Made by a program: the position numbers and the translations under genes. Shown here piece by piece: positions 26,717 through 35,444 of a DNA stretch of 64,000 bases (positions are counted from its first letter, which is position 1; every line of letters begins with the position of its first letter). Below the pieces are notes generated by a model. It ran no database searches, was not told the origin of the DNA, and was given only the letters and a program-made list of their open reading frames with translations. The stretch is from positions 62,001 through 126,000 of the forward strand of contig PAAG01000019.1 of the NCBI GenBank assembly GCA_002698785.1, given 5' to 3'. The DNA is from Verrucomicrobiales bacterium (GTDB lineage Bacteria; Verrucomicrobiota; Verrucomicrobiia; Verrucomicrobiales; DEV007).

Positions 26717-27292
26717 ATGGATACCACTGGATCAGAACCCATCAACCGCCCGAGGCTGTTCCGTAAGGGCCTCGCGGGAGAGACACTGTTCTATCCTCCC
26801 TTCACTCCATGGCGCCCTATCAAGGTCCAAAGCGAGGAAGAAAAAACTTACCTCCTCCAGAAATGGACAAGTGTAGAAAAATTCCAGCTAGTCTCACTGG
26901 GCATCGGAGGAGCGGCATACGTCATTCTGAAAAACCAATACTTACCCGGACTTGCCTGTGCCGCGATCGCTATCATTGCCGTCTACGCGACGTATCTCAT
27001 CACTGTCCGATCCAAATACCGGCATGAGTATGCCAATCCCCAGAATCTGGGCGAAAAGCTCGGCTTCGTGGAATACAATCGCCAGATGGCAGAGACGGAT
27101 TCCACCCGCCAGTTAATTTTCCAATTGGCTATCCCGCTCATCGCGGTCGCCTTCTTTGCTTGGCCTCCGTTACCCGATGAGCCCGATCATTGGATAACGC
27201 TGGCCATATTTCTCATCCTACTCGCGTATCAGACACTCCTGCTGGGCCTAAAGCTCACCTCATCCGGCAAACAGCCTTCCGGCACGGATTGA
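26717..27292 (+). CDS. small membrane protein, paralogue 3 of 3
   Basis: 191 residues with the family signature: FRKGLAGETLFYPPFTPWRP near residues 15-34, VQSEEEKTYLLQKW, two membrane segments, KYRHEYANPQNLGEKLGFVE and YNRQMAETDS, then two more hydrophobic segments and the tail LLLGLKLTSSGKQPS. The N-terminal half is more like paralogue 2 than paralogue 1. It lacks the palindrome repeat found before the other two. It is separated from paralogue 2 by the TPR/EF-hand gene, so an insertion between tandem copies is likely. Function unknown. Confidence 0.75.
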   Translation: MDTTGSEPINRPRLFRKGLAGETLFYPPFTPWRPIKVQSEEEKTYLLQKWTSVEKFQLVSLGIGGAAYVILKNQYLPGLACAAIAIIAVYATYLITVRSKYRHEYANPQNLGEKLGFVEYNRQMAETDSTRQLIFQLAIPLIAVAFFAWPPLPDEPDHWITLAIFLILLAYQTLLLGLKLTSSGKQPSGTD

Positions 27293-27369
27293 CAATCCAC
27301 CGCTAATACCGAGCCTCACACCATTTCCCCCTTGCCTTCGCCCCTCCTTCACCTCCACGCTGGAAGGGC

Positions 27370-27810
27370 ATGAAACGCTTTCTTTTAAAGCTAGGCACAA
27401 TCACCCTGATTGTTCTGTTAGTCACCTTCTTCGCCCTCACTGCCGGCACTACTTTCTTCCTCCCTGACATCTGGAAAAAGGCCGAGCCCGGAATGACTCG
27501 CGAAGAAATCCTCACCCTCATCCCCGACGACTGGCCCGACTGGCAGCCCATCGCTACCACCGACGGTCCACTACGCCGCGCCATCAAATACGAGTGGAAA
27601 GTCGTCGACCGAAAACGCCTCTCCAACCCTGTGTCGAAGATCCACGACATCTCCATCTTCGGTCACATCGGTCTCCGAGCCTACGCCCTCGAGATCGTAT
27701 TCAAACGAGACAGCGACGAAGTCCACGAAGTCGTGAGAGGTCACATCGGTCCCATCCAACACACCGTCGAATGGCTGAAGCGGAAACAATCCACATGGTC
27801 TCCTCGATAA
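27370..27810 (+). CDS. membrane-anchored protein with a BamE-like motif
   Basis: 146 residues. A hydrophobic N-terminal anchor or signal (LKLGTITLIVLLVTFFALTA) is followed by KAEPGMTREEILTLIP near residues 37-52. This pattern (PGMTxxEI plus a short helix) is typical of the BamE/SmpA-like fold. The rest has a beta-strand pattern (IKYEWKVVDRK, ALEIVFKRDSDEVHEVVRG). The family match is a guess from the motif only. It lacks a lipobox Cys, so it is not a typical BamE lipoprotein. It lies alone between small genes and runs towards the secreted protein at 27884. Confidence 0.6.
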   Translation: MKRFLLKLGTITLIVLLVTFFALTAGTTFFLPDIWKKAEPGMTREEILTLIPDDWPDWQPIATTDGPLRRAIKYEWKVVDRKRLSNPVSKIHDISIFGHIGLRAYALEIVFKRDSDEVHEVVRGHIGPIQHTVEWLKRKQSTWSPR

Positions 27811-27883
27811 CGCACCTCCAAAGCCGTCGTAAACTCCCGCCGCAGAGCATTGCATTCCTCGTCAATGCACACCAGAATGCAGC

Positions 27884-28795
27884 ATGACCTCTCGCCTACC
27901 GGCGCTTACTATCGCCGCAGCATTCCTCCTCCCACTCATCGGTAGATCCCAGCCACTCGTCCTCGAAAACGGCGGGCTCAAAAACACCTACCGCCTCATC
28001 TTCGATGAAATCTCACCCGACATGGGATTCCTTCGAGGTTCTCTCGAAATTCTCGGCGACGACACCGGTCGCGAAAAGCCCCACACCAAACTCCCCTTCG
28101 CCGGAACCATCACTCCCATCGAAGGACGCGACAATGCGGAAACCCTCGAACTGCGCGGCACTACGCTGCTATCCTTTTCGCCACCACAGAACCCAGAGGA
28201 GCCCTTCCCTCTCATCAACGGCACCCTCTACAATCGCCTAACAGACACACCAGGAGCTCGCATCTACTTCTACAGCTACGACGCTGACGCCGGAGAATGG
28301 GACACCTTCCCCTTCGACTTCGGCACCATCCCCGAGGGCGAAGAACTCACCGGCGAAGTCGACTGGCTTTCCCTCGTCTCCGTTGGCGGTTTTTCCCTCG
28401 GCATGCCCGGCGTCATCGCCAACCGCATCATCAACGGAAAATTCACCACCAGCGAAGAAATCCTCGAAGGCGCCACCGGACTCTTCGTGCAGGACTGGAC
28501 CGCTCCCGGCCTCGGCCTGACCCTGAAAATGGGCCACGAAGAAGACAGCAAACAACAGCACATCGAATCCATCGAGATCTCCGGCCAGTCCCAGCTCAAA
28601 ACCGACCGAGGCGTCGGCATCGGCACACCCCGATCCGAAGTAGAAAAGAAATACGCCGCCGAAATCGAAGAAGCCGAACAATTCGATGATATCGAAAACC
28701 AGATCGTAGCAGGCTCCGTCTTCGGCGGCATCATCTTCACCTTCGACGAAGACGAAAAGGTCACCACCATCTTCGTAGGCGCCGCAGCGGAGTAA
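27884..28795 (+). CDS. exported hypothetical protein
   Basis: 303 residues with a signal peptide of about 22 residues (LTIAAAFLLPLIGRSQP). The body is beta-rich and acidic (GDDTGREKPHTKLPFAGTIT, GTIPEGEELTGEVDWLSLVS), and the C-terminal region is GIGTPRSEVEKKYAAEI ending FGGIIFTFDEDEKVTTIFVG. The end pattern, a threshold-like GIGTPRSEV plus an F-F-D-x-x-KV strand, recurs in bacterial envelope proteins of unknown role. Its ATG follows 73 bases after the gene at 27370. A REP-like palindrome and one copy of the dispersed repeat lie downstream, before the next gene. Confidence 0.6.
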   Translation: MTSRLPALTIAAAFLLPLIGRSQPLVLENGGLKNTYRLIFDEISPDMGFLRGSLEILGDDTGREKPHTKLPFAGTITPIEGRDNAETLELRGTTLLSFSPPQNPEEPFPLINGTLYNRLTDTPGARIYFYSYDADAGEWDTFPFDFGTIPEGEELTGEVDWLSLVSVGGFSLGMPGVIANRIINGKFTTSEEILEGATGLFVQDWTAPGLGLTLKMGHEEDSKQQHIESIEISGQSQLKTDRGVGIGTPRSEVEKKYAAEIEEAEQFDDIENQIVAGSVFGGIIFTFDEDEKVTTIFVGAAAE

Positions 28796-28875
28796 TCCGC
28801 AAAGTACGGGGTCCCGCCTTCAGGCGGCGGCGGAGCTACGTGCGAAAAGCGCCCCGCACTACCCATCCAAGGTAG

Positions 28876-28896
28876 CTGCGTGCGGCCCGCACGCAG
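28876..28896. repeat. 21-base palindrome
   Basis: CTGCGTGCGG at 28876-28885 and CCGCACGCAG at 28887-28896 are exact reverse complements separated by one base. Together with the CCGCCTTCAGGCGG at 28814-28827 it resembles a REP-type intergenic element rather than a terminator, since no T tract follows. Confidence 0.6.
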
Positions 28897-28940
28897 GGCA
28901 TAGCCCAAGCCGCTCCCAATACCCTCGACATCACGTTGGT

Positions 28941-29090
28941 ATTTTGTTAGTATAAACCACACCCCCTCGAAACTCCCAAGAAAGGCAAGAAACACCAAAT
29001 GATGGCCAGAGAATCACTCCATCCCACTCACCCTCAACAGCTTACCTGGAAAATGATAAAAAACGAAAATCCCATCATTTCCCATCATTT
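28941..29090 (+). repeat. dispersed intergenic repeat, copy 1 of 3
   Basis: Starts ATTTTGTTAGTATA and ends GGAAAATGATAAAAAACG followed by CCCATCATTTCCCATCATTT. Internal copy of AAATGATGG near 28998-29006 is the reverse complement of the end motif. Copies 2 and 3 are at 37087 and 49554. All are on the plus strand and end about 110-140 bases before an annotated start. Confidence 0.75.
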
Positions 29091-29211
29091 TCAAAAACAG
29101 CCTCTCTCCCCAACCGATTACTGATCACCGATTACTGATCACCCTCCCCCCGAAACCCGCCCCTTTACCCGGGGTTAAACCGCTGTTTATTTCCCGCTGG
29201 ATTCTCCCCAA

Positions 29212-31800
29212 ATGGCGCATCGCATTCTCTTCTCCCTGGGCCTCTTGGCCACGCTCGCTCACTCCTCCCACGCTGAGGAGAAAAAAGCCGTGTTGCCCGA
29301 AAAACACTTCGCCATCCTCGAATCTTACTGCCTCGACTGCCACGACGCAGCCTCCGAAAAAGGCGGCATCAACCTCGAAGACCTCTCTTTCGAACTCAGC
29401 ACCGTCCAGTCCGCCGAGACCTGGCAGAAAGTCCTGAACTCCCTCAACTCCGGCGACATGCCGCCGAAGAAAAAGCCACAGCTCACCTTCGACGAAAAAT
29501 CCGAGCTCCTCTCCGACCTTTCCCACCAGCTCGTCGTCGCGCGCGACGTCCTCAGCGACAGCGGCGGAGTCATCACCATGCGCCGCCTCAACAAGCGCGA
29601 ATACGAAAACACCGTCGAAGACCTCCTCGGCGTCCGCATCGAAGCCGATGCCCTACCCGACGACGCCAACTCCGACGGCTTCGACACCGCCGGCTCAGCC
29701 CTCTTCTTCTCCAGCGACCAGTTCGAGCAATACCTCGACCTCGCCCACAAAGCCCTCGACGCCGCCTTCGTCTTCGGCAAACAGCCCGAGCCCCAGACCC
29801 TCAAGCGCGAGTCCGAGACCAGCCTCAACAAATTCTACATCAAGCAGTCTAACAAGCTCAAAAAAGACTACGACCTTGCCCAGGAATGGCGAGCCACCAA
29901 AGGCAAAAAGAAACCCAGCGACTTCGGCTTCATCGACGAAAACGACGTCAAATTCCACGAGCGCCTCTACAATCAACAATACGCCACCTACGCCCACTAC
30001 CTCAGCCTGCCCGAGACAAAAGACGGCGTCATCCTTTACCGACTCTTTAACGGAGCCGTCATCGACAAATTCGAATTCCCCAACAAGTGGCCCGCCGAAG
30101 AATACAACGTCACCGTGCGCGCCGCCATCCTTCCCGGCTCTAAATCCCACGAACAGTTTCTCGAATACGGATGGACCGGCGGCGGCGGTCGTGGTGGAGA
30201 GCTCACCCTCCTTGGATGCGTGCGCGTCACCGGCACCATGGAAAACCCGCAGGAGATCACCCTGCCCATCACCGTCCCGCGCCAGGGCTCCCGCACCCTC
30301 GCCTTTCGCCAGCGCCAGCACAACAATCGCGACGCCACTCGCGCCGCCTTCGTCCAGTCCATCAACCGCACCGGCCTCGGCCCCAAGCCCGCCCTCTGGG
30401 TCGACTGGATTTCCGCCACCGGCCCCCACTACGACCAGTGGCCACGCCCCGTCGTCTCCAAAGTCTTCGGAAAACAAATGTGGTGGCAGGTCGAGGACGA
30501 AGACGCCTACGCCCGCGACATCGTCGCCCGCTTCGCCAAGCGCGCCTTCCGCACCCGCACCCCCGAGCCCGAATACATCGACAAACTCCACCAGCTCTAC
30601 CTCGACGCAAAAGCCGGAGGAGCCACTTTCCAGGTCGCCATCAAAGAACCCCTAGCCGTCGTCATGGCCTCCCCAGGGTTTCTGTATTTGATTGAACCGG
30701 TCACCGGCGAACCGATCACCGGCGAACCGGACGCAGAATCCAAAAAACCGCACCTACTCGACGAGCGCGAATTCGCCGTTCGCCTCGCTTACTTTCTCTG
30801 GAGCGCTCCGCCCGACAACATCCTCCGCAGCGCCGCGAGTAAAGGAAAACTCAAAGACCCGAAGTCACTCGCCTGGCACGTCAACCGCATGCTCGACGAT
30901 CCACGCTCCGACCAGTTCATCGCCGCCTTTGCCCACCAGTGGCTCGACATGGAGCGCCTCGACTTCTTCCAGTTCGACTACGCCGCCTACCCCGAGTTCG
31001 ACGACTCCGTCAAAGAGGCCGCCCGCAACGAAGTCTACCAGACCATTCGCCACATCCTCACAAAAGATCGTCCCCTCTCCGACCTCCTCAAAGCCGACTA
31101 CGCCGTCGTCAACGACATCCTCGCCGACTACTACGATATCAAAGGCGTCACCGGCAGCGACTTCCAGCGCGTCTCCCTTCCTGCCGACTCTCCCCGTGGT
31201 GGCTTGTTAGGCATGGCCGCCATCCACGCCATGGGGTCCGATGGCAACCACTCCTCCCTCGTCGAGCGCGGCGCCTGGGTCATGCGCAAACTCCTGCACA
31301 ATCCCCCACCACCCGCACCGCCCAACGTCCCGCAGCTGAGCCGCATCACCAACCAGCTCATCACCCAACGCGAAAAACTCGCCAAGCACATGGAAGAAGC
31401 TCAGTGCGCCAACTGCCACGCAAAGATCGACCCCATCGGCTACGGATTGCAGAACTTCGACGCCGCAGGCCAGTGGCGAGACGACCTCCTTCTCGAACAA
31501 GTCGTAAAGAAAAAGGTCAAAAAGAAAAAGACCGTCCCCGTCGATGCCGCAGGCACCCTCCCCGACGGCACCGAATTTGCTGACTACTATGGCCTGCGCG
31601 ACGCCGTTGCCGCCCACGACCAGGCCTTTTCCCGATCCTTTACAGAAGCCCTCATCGAATACGCCCTCGGACGAAAATACGGATTCTCAGACGAAGCCCT
31701 CCGCGAAAAAATCATCAACCGCGCCGACCAGAAAAACGGACAGATGCGCGAGCACATCATCGCCCTCATCCAGTCCAAAGCCTTCCGAACCAAGAAATGA
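29212..31800 (+). CDS. PSCyt1/DUF1587/DUF1595/DUF1592/DUF1588/DUF1585 protein, second module
   Basis: 862 residues. Signal peptide to about 24. First haem-type site SYCLDCHDAASEKGGINLED near residue 43. Then MRRLNKREYENTVEDLLGVR (DUF1587), RAFRTRTPEPEYIDKLHQLY (DUF1595), LAVVMASPGFLYLIEPV (DUF1592), CANCHAKIDPIGYGLQNFDA (DUF1588, second CxxCH) and EALIEYALGRKYGFSDEALR (DUF1585). A short 12-base tandem repeat at about 30700-30732 encodes TGEPITGEP. Compared with the protein at 21572 the domain order is the same but sequence has diverged, so both modules are old. It overlaps the DUF1552 gene by ATGA, in reverse order to the first module. Confidence 0.9.
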   Translation: MAHRILFSLGLLATLAHSSHAEEKKAVLPEKHFAILESYCLDCHDAASEKGGINLEDLSFELSTVQSAETWQKVLNSLNSGDMPPKKKPQLTFDEKSELLSDLSHQLVVARDVLSDSGGVITMRRLNKREYENTVEDLLGVRIEADALPDDANSDGFDTAGSALFFSSDQFEQYLDLAHKALDAAFVFGKQPEPQTLKRESETSLNKFYIKQSNKLKKDYDLAQEWRATKGKKKPSDFGFIDENDVKFHERLYNQQYATYAHYLSLPETKDGVILYRLFNGAVIDKFEFPNKWPAEEYNVTVRAAILPGSKSHEQFLEYGWTGGGGRGGELTLLGCVRVTGTMENPQEITLPITVPRQGSRTLAFRQRQHNNRDATRAAFVQSINRTGLGPKPALWVDWISATGPHYDQWPRPVVSKVFGKQMWWQVEDEDAYARDIVARFAKRAFRTRTPEPEYIDKLHQLYLDAKAGGATFQVAIKEPLAVVMASPGFLYLIEPVTGEPITGEPDAESKKPHLLDEREFAVRLAYFLWSAPPDNILRSAASKGKLKDPKSLAWHVNRMLDDPRSDQFIAAFAHQWLDMERLDFFQFDYAAYPEFDDSVKEAARNEVYQTIRHILTKDRPLSDLLKADYAVVNDILADYYDIKGVTGSDFQRVSLPADSPRGGLLGMAAIHAMGSDGNHSSLVERGAWVMRKLLHNPPPPAPPNVPQLSRITNQLITQREKLAKHMEEAQCANCHAKIDPIGYGLQNFDAAGQWRDDLLLEQVVKKKVKKKKTVPVDAAGTLPDGTEFADYYGLRDAVAAHDQAFSRSFTEALIEYALGRKYGFSDEALREKIINRADQKNGQMREHIIALIQSKAFRTKK

Positions 31801-33101
31801 ACCCTTTCAAAAAACAACCACGCCGCCACTTCCTGCGCAGCAGCACCGCCCTCATCGGCCTGCCACTCCTAGAGTCTTTTGGTTTTAGGCGATTCGCCAG
31901 TGCCGCCGACATCAGCGCGACCGCACCCGCCAAGCGCATGGTCTTCCTTGGCATGGGATTCGGTACCACAAAGGACACCTGGTATCCCGACAAAAAGGCC
32001 ACCGGCAGCGACTACGAACTGCCCGAGGGCCTCGCCCCCCTCGCCCGTCACAAAGACGACATCACCATCATCCAGAACCTTTCCAACCAGTACAACAACG
32101 AAGCCCACTGGGGCTCCACCTTCTGGCTCACCGGAGCCAACCGCTACGCCGAGCCCGGCCAGTCCTTCGCCAACACCATCTCCGCCGACCAGGTCGCCGC
32201 CGAGCAACTCGGACGCGACACCCGCTTCACCTCCGTCCAGCTCGGCTACAAAGGCGGGGACAACTCCGGACACGGCCCCGGCCTCTCCCTCTCCTGGAAT
32301 CGCCAGGGCAAACCCATGGCCGGCCTCAACACCCCCGTCGAAGCCTTCCACCGCCTCTTCGCCGAAGACAACACCCCACTCGAACAGCGCCAGGCAGATC
32401 TCAAAAAGCAGCGCTCCATTCTCGACACCGTCCTCGCCGACGCCAAGTCCGCCCAGCGCGGACTCACCAAAACTGACAAAGACAAAATCGACGAATACTT
32501 CCAGTCCATCCGCGACATCGAGACCCGCCTTTCCAAAGAAGAACAATGGCTCGACGTCCCCAAAAAGCGACCCGACGGCAACCTCACCGAGCCTGACAAA
32601 TCACTCGAAGGCGTCGAAGAAGTCAAAATGATGTACGACCTCATCGTCGCCGCTCTCCAGGTCGACGCCTCACGCGTCTTCACCTACCGCCAGCCGCTCG
32701 ACACCCTCATCCGCAGCATGGGCGCCACCATCTCCGCCCACAACATGAGCCACTACTCCGACGGAGCCCGCAAAGTCGTCTCCCAGGACCGCGACAAAAA
32801 ACAGTCCGAACTCTTCGCCCACTTCATCGACAGACTGAAGGCCACCAAAGAAGCCAACGGCACCAGCCTCTGGGACAACACCACCCTGACCCTGGGCAGC
32901 AACATCCACTCCATCCATTACCTGACAAACTGCCCAACAATAGTCACCGGCGGAGGCAGCAACCTCAAACACGGCCAACACATCGTAACCCCAGAGAAAA
33001 CACCCTTGTGTAACCTCTGGCTCACCCAACTCCAAGGCACCGGCATCCAAATCAACTCCCACGGCGACTCAACCGGGGTGATTGCAGAGTTGGTGGGGTG
33101 A
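31797..33101 (+). CDS. DUF1552 family exported protein, second module
   Basis: 434 residues. A Tat-type signal (RRHFLRSSTALIGLPLLESF) is followed by MVFLGMGFGTTKDTWYPDKK, NEAHWGSTFWLTGANRY, YKGGDNSGHGPGLSLSWNRQ and, near the end, TLTLGSNIHSIHYLTNCPTI. It belongs to the same family as the protein at 20304 but with about 30 differences in motif positions visible, for example TGTGMGDASRHS there against TLGSNIHSIHYL here, so a different substrate or partner is plausible. Its start overlaps the stop of the upstream gene by ATGA, so the two are translationally coupled. It is the last gene before the accessory region. Confidence 0.87.
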   Translation: MNPFKKQPRRHFLRSSTALIGLPLLESFGFRRFASAADISATAPAKRMVFLGMGFGTTKDTWYPDKKATGSDYELPEGLAPLARHKDDITIIQNLSNQYNNEAHWGSTFWLTGANRYAEPGQSFANTISADQVAAEQLGRDTRFTSVQLGYKGGDNSGHGPGLSLSWNRQGKPMAGLNTPVEAFHRLFAEDNTPLEQRQADLKKQRSILDTVLADAKSAQRGLTKTDKDKIDEYFQSIRDIETRLSKEEQWLDVPKKRPDGNLTEPDKSLEGVEEVKMMYDLIVAALQVDASRVFTYRQPLDTLIRSMGATISAHNMSHYSDGARKVVSQDRDKKQSELFAHFIDRLKATKEANGTSLWDNTTLTLGSNIHSIHYLTNCPTIVTGGGSNLKHGQHIVTPEKTPLCNLWLTQLQGTGIQINSHGDSTGVIAELVG

Positions 33102-33232
33102 TATCGCTGTTATTGCTGTCTCCCTTCTTGTGCCGAATCCCCTAACCATGTATCTATATTAACCCTAACTGAATCTTATCTATCTTAGTTTTCTGATTGC
33201 GGCACAATAGTAGTGTGTCCTATTCTCAATCA

Positions 33233-34045
33233 ATGCCACTACCAAGATTTACTGCAGTTCAATTCTGCCGCCCTATGGAACGAGGGTTGAACTCACCTTT
33301 CTTAGTAACTGGAGAACCAATCGGAGGTGGTAAAAGAGTACCACTGGTAGTGAAGTCGACTGCAGGCTTCGCCAACCGAACTGAAGCGCCCGTTCGAGAG
33401 CTCTTTGCACTTCTCTTATCGAAGCGCCTCAAAATTTTCACTCCAGCCCCTGCCTTGGTCGAGTTTCCAAAGGGATTTGAGTGGGCACTCGCTGAAGAAC
33501 CGAAGATACAAGAGCTAGTTAAAGCAAGCCCCGGTTGGAATTTGGCAACAATTCACCTCGGGAATGATTGGAAAACTTGGATCTCTGGCAACGCTCCAAA
33601 GACGATTACTCCAGCTCAGATCGAGTCAGGATATTGTTTTGATGGACTAATCCAGAATCCCGACCGTGAAGCAGATAACCCGAACATGCTTTGGAAAGGC
33701 AATCAGCTGGCACTCTTGGACTTCGATAGAGCATTTTCCCTCTTGGACATTTTCAAGAATGACGAGAAACCATGGAGAAAAGCACTAGCTCAACAGAATT
33801 TGATCCGCCACAGCCTTCACAGATATCTCCCCGACCTGAAGGATGGCATCATCTTAGGAAAGTTCTTATGGGAAACTTTCGAAGAGTGGAAATTGGAAAG
33901 AGAAAAGAGTGAAATATCGGATGAGATCACCCCATTTTTAGCAGATCCGAAAGTGGACTTGCCTAAGATTGAGGCTTATATTGATCGGTTGGCGAAAGAC
34001 CTTGAAGATTTTTTCCGATATCTCACAGAAGCCAGCCGGAAATGA
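33233..34045 (+). CDS. HipA-like kinase domain protein (HipA_2 type)
   Basis: 270 residues from ATG 33233; the frame is open to a TTG at 33197 and no start has a clear ribosome site. Kinase-like features: VPLVVKS with Lys41 as the candidate ATP-binding residue, the helix NRTEAPVRELFALLLSKR, the catalytic-loop equivalent LIQNPDREADNPNML (Asp144, Asn149) and the metal-binding LALLDFDRAF (Asp163). HipA proteins phosphorylate glutamyl-tRNA synthetase or other targets, and this short form fits the stand-alone HipA_2-like family. No antitoxin-like DNA-binding protein is beside it. The next gene (DUF3037) overlaps by ATGA. The pair is AT-richer than the flanking DUF1552 gene. Sites resembling TTGTGC and TATCTA lie at 33128 and 33151, weak promoter candidates. 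Confidence 0.78.
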   Translation: MPLPRFTAVQFCRPMERGLNSPFLVTGEPIGGGKRVPLVVKSTAGFANRTEAPVRELFALLLSKRLKIFTPAPALVEFPKGFEWALAEEPKIQELVKASPGWNLATIHLGNDWKTWISGNAPKTITPAQIESGYCFDGLIQNPDREADNPNMLWKGNQLALLDFDRAFSLLDIFKNDEKPWRKALAQQNLIRHSLHRYLPDLKDGIILGKFLWETFEEWKLEREKSEISDEITPFLADPKVDLPKIEAYIDRLAKDLEDFFRYLTEASRK

Positions 34046-34905
34046 GTCAAATCCCCTACAGTTTCTGCTTTCTGCGCTACTTTCACGAACCTCTTTCAGG
34101 TGAGTTCGCAAATGTTGGGCTAGTTCTCTGGGCTCCGAAGAAAAACTATTTGGGCTTCCGCTTTTCGTCTCGTTTCCAAAGACTGAGCCACTTTTTTCAT
34201 GATTTTCATAGTGAAGATTACAGGCAAATGATCAGACGAATTGAGACTCGATTCGGGCAGTTACAGATTGAGTATGCGGGCCCACAATCGAGACTGCCAT
34301 TCGATCGAGTTCCTGAACACGCAAGAGACCTTGCATCACTGGTTGTTCCCATCGACGACGGCGCACTCCAGTGGAGCAAGTCATCAGGTGGAGTCACTAA
34401 TCATCCAGAGGGTGAACTTGAAACGCTCTTCCAGAACTACATAGCAAAGCACTACGAATCCGTAGCAGCGCACCGAAGAGATGAGAAAACCGTTTTTCGG
34501 GAAGTGTTCAAGAAGGCTTTCGATGCACCTTCTGTAAGACCCCACATTCGAGAACATACGGTCAAGGCCCACCTTGCAAAGCATACCGTGCAACACACAT
34601 TCGAACATGCTTGGCAGAATGGTGTTTGGAACGTTTATCAGACAGTTTCTTTCGACCTGAAGAAGAATGATGACATTCTGGGTAAAGCACTTACGTGGGA
34701 CAGTCGCACCAAATTCCTAGCTTCAGCTGAGGAGCACCCGTGCATTCACTTACTGCTTGGAAAACCTTCAGATGAAGAGAGAAAGGATGCGTATGGGGCA
34801 GCAAAAGAAGTTCTAGCCTCATCTGATAGGATTACTTTGATTGAGGAAGATCAAGTTGATCAATTCGCTGAAGAACTTGCTCGCAAGGTCCAAGCCGCAA
34901 AATAG
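34042..34905 (+). CDS. DUF3037 family protein, partner of the HipA-like kinase
   Basis: 287 residues. The start MSQIPYSFCFLRYFHEPLSG and EFANVGLVLWAPKKNYLGFR near residues 20-40 fit DUF3037, a family I recall as a frequent genomic neighbour of HipA-like kinases. There is no signal peptide. The C-terminal half (about 150-285) reads EHTVKAHLAKHTVQHTFEH then DPKTW-like alternating helix and strand and appears unrelated to HTH antitoxins. Translation is coupled to the kinase gene by an ATGA overlap. Possible roles: an antidote, adaptor or substrate-delivery protein for the kinase. No biochemical function is established to my knowledge. Nothing recognisable follows until the broken gene at 35030. 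Confidence 0.78.
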   Translation: MSQIPYSFCFLRYFHEPLSGEFANVGLVLWAPKKNYLGFRFSSRFQRLSHFFHDFHSEDYRQMIRRIETRFGQLQIEYAGPQSRLPFDRVPEHARDLASLVVPIDDGALQWSKSSGGVTNHPEGELETLFQNYIAKHYESVAAHRRDEKTVFREVFKKAFDAPSVRPHIREHTVKAHLAKHTVQHTFEHAWQNGVWNVYQTVSFDLKKNDDILGKALTWDSRTKFLASAEEHPCIHLLLGKPSDEERKDAYGAAKEVLASSDRITLIEEDQVDQFAEELARKVQAAK

Positions 34906-35029
34906 AGGTTACCTGCAATCGATTTGACGGAAGGTTCTCACTTGAGAGCGAGGAATGGAAAGGGGTCGTTCAACAAATTTCAAATTTCACGAACTCGTCG
35001 TCGCTTCTCCAACATGAAGATCTCATGTT

Positions 35030-35368
35030 ATGAGTTTCTGAACACAAAAACACCCCATCAGCACCGCCCCCACAAACACCCTCATCCAGATCCTCGAAGC
35101 CGCACTCGACCTGATCGACACGCCCGGCAACGACTTCACCTGGTCATCGTGGGACGACGCAGCTGAAGCAAGAAGAGAGATCACAGCCTGCATCCAGAAC
35201 CTCCAGGCAGGCCAGCGCCCCGAAAAGGAAGACATATCCGTCCTCTTCGCCCCCACCGGCCCACTCCACGAACTCAGCCTCAGCAGCGGCTGGGCAGACA
35301 CCTTCACCAAACTCGCCAGTCAGTACGACAAAGTCGAACCTCTCCTCTGGAAGCCGTCCGAGGACTAG
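35030..35368 (+). pseudogene. small protein gene with an in-frame TGA at codon 4
   Basis: From ATG 35030 the frame reads M-S-F-stop (TGA 35039-35041) and then stays open for 108 codons to TAG at 35366-35368: PISTAPTNTLIQILEAALDL, DFTWSSWDDAAEARREIT, then FAPTGPLHELSLSSGWADTF. No ATG, GTG or TTG follows the TGA within the early part. The translated part has normal amino-acid composition and codon use like the nearby genes, so it looks like a real 112-residue protein gene inactivated by one base change, or translated from a non-standard start. Function unknown. Confidence 0.55.
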
Positions 35369-35444
35369 CCTGCTCACAAGAGCGGATACACACTGCACTA
35401 TTTTCTCCAGACCGAGCCCCCTTCATGGTAAACTCCACTATCGA

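Larger units (their letters stand above)
28796..29211. other. intergenic region with palindromes and dispersed repeat copy 1
   Basis: 416 bases. It holds CCGCCTTCAGGCGG (28814-28827), a long palindrome at 28876-28896 (CTGCGTGCGG/CCGCACGCAG around one C), and dispersed repeat copy 1 (28941-29090). The last 120 bases before the DUF1592-type gene at 29212 include the tandem ATTACTGATCACC (about 29118-29142). No coding frame seen. Confidence 0.6.

Noticed and set aside
29648-30655. 335-codon plus-strand frame rich in Pro/Ser/Thr
   Set aside because: Frame-shifted reading of the DUF1592-type gene; composition is an artefact of codon third positions.
33197-33232. TTG 33197 as start of the HipA-like gene
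   Set aside because: The extra residues before ATG 33233 look unlike protein N-termini of the family and the TTG lacks a ribosome site.
35039-35041. TGA at codon 4 read as selenocysteine
   Set aside because: No SECIS-like structure or selenoprotein family match was seen; a nonsense change is simpler.
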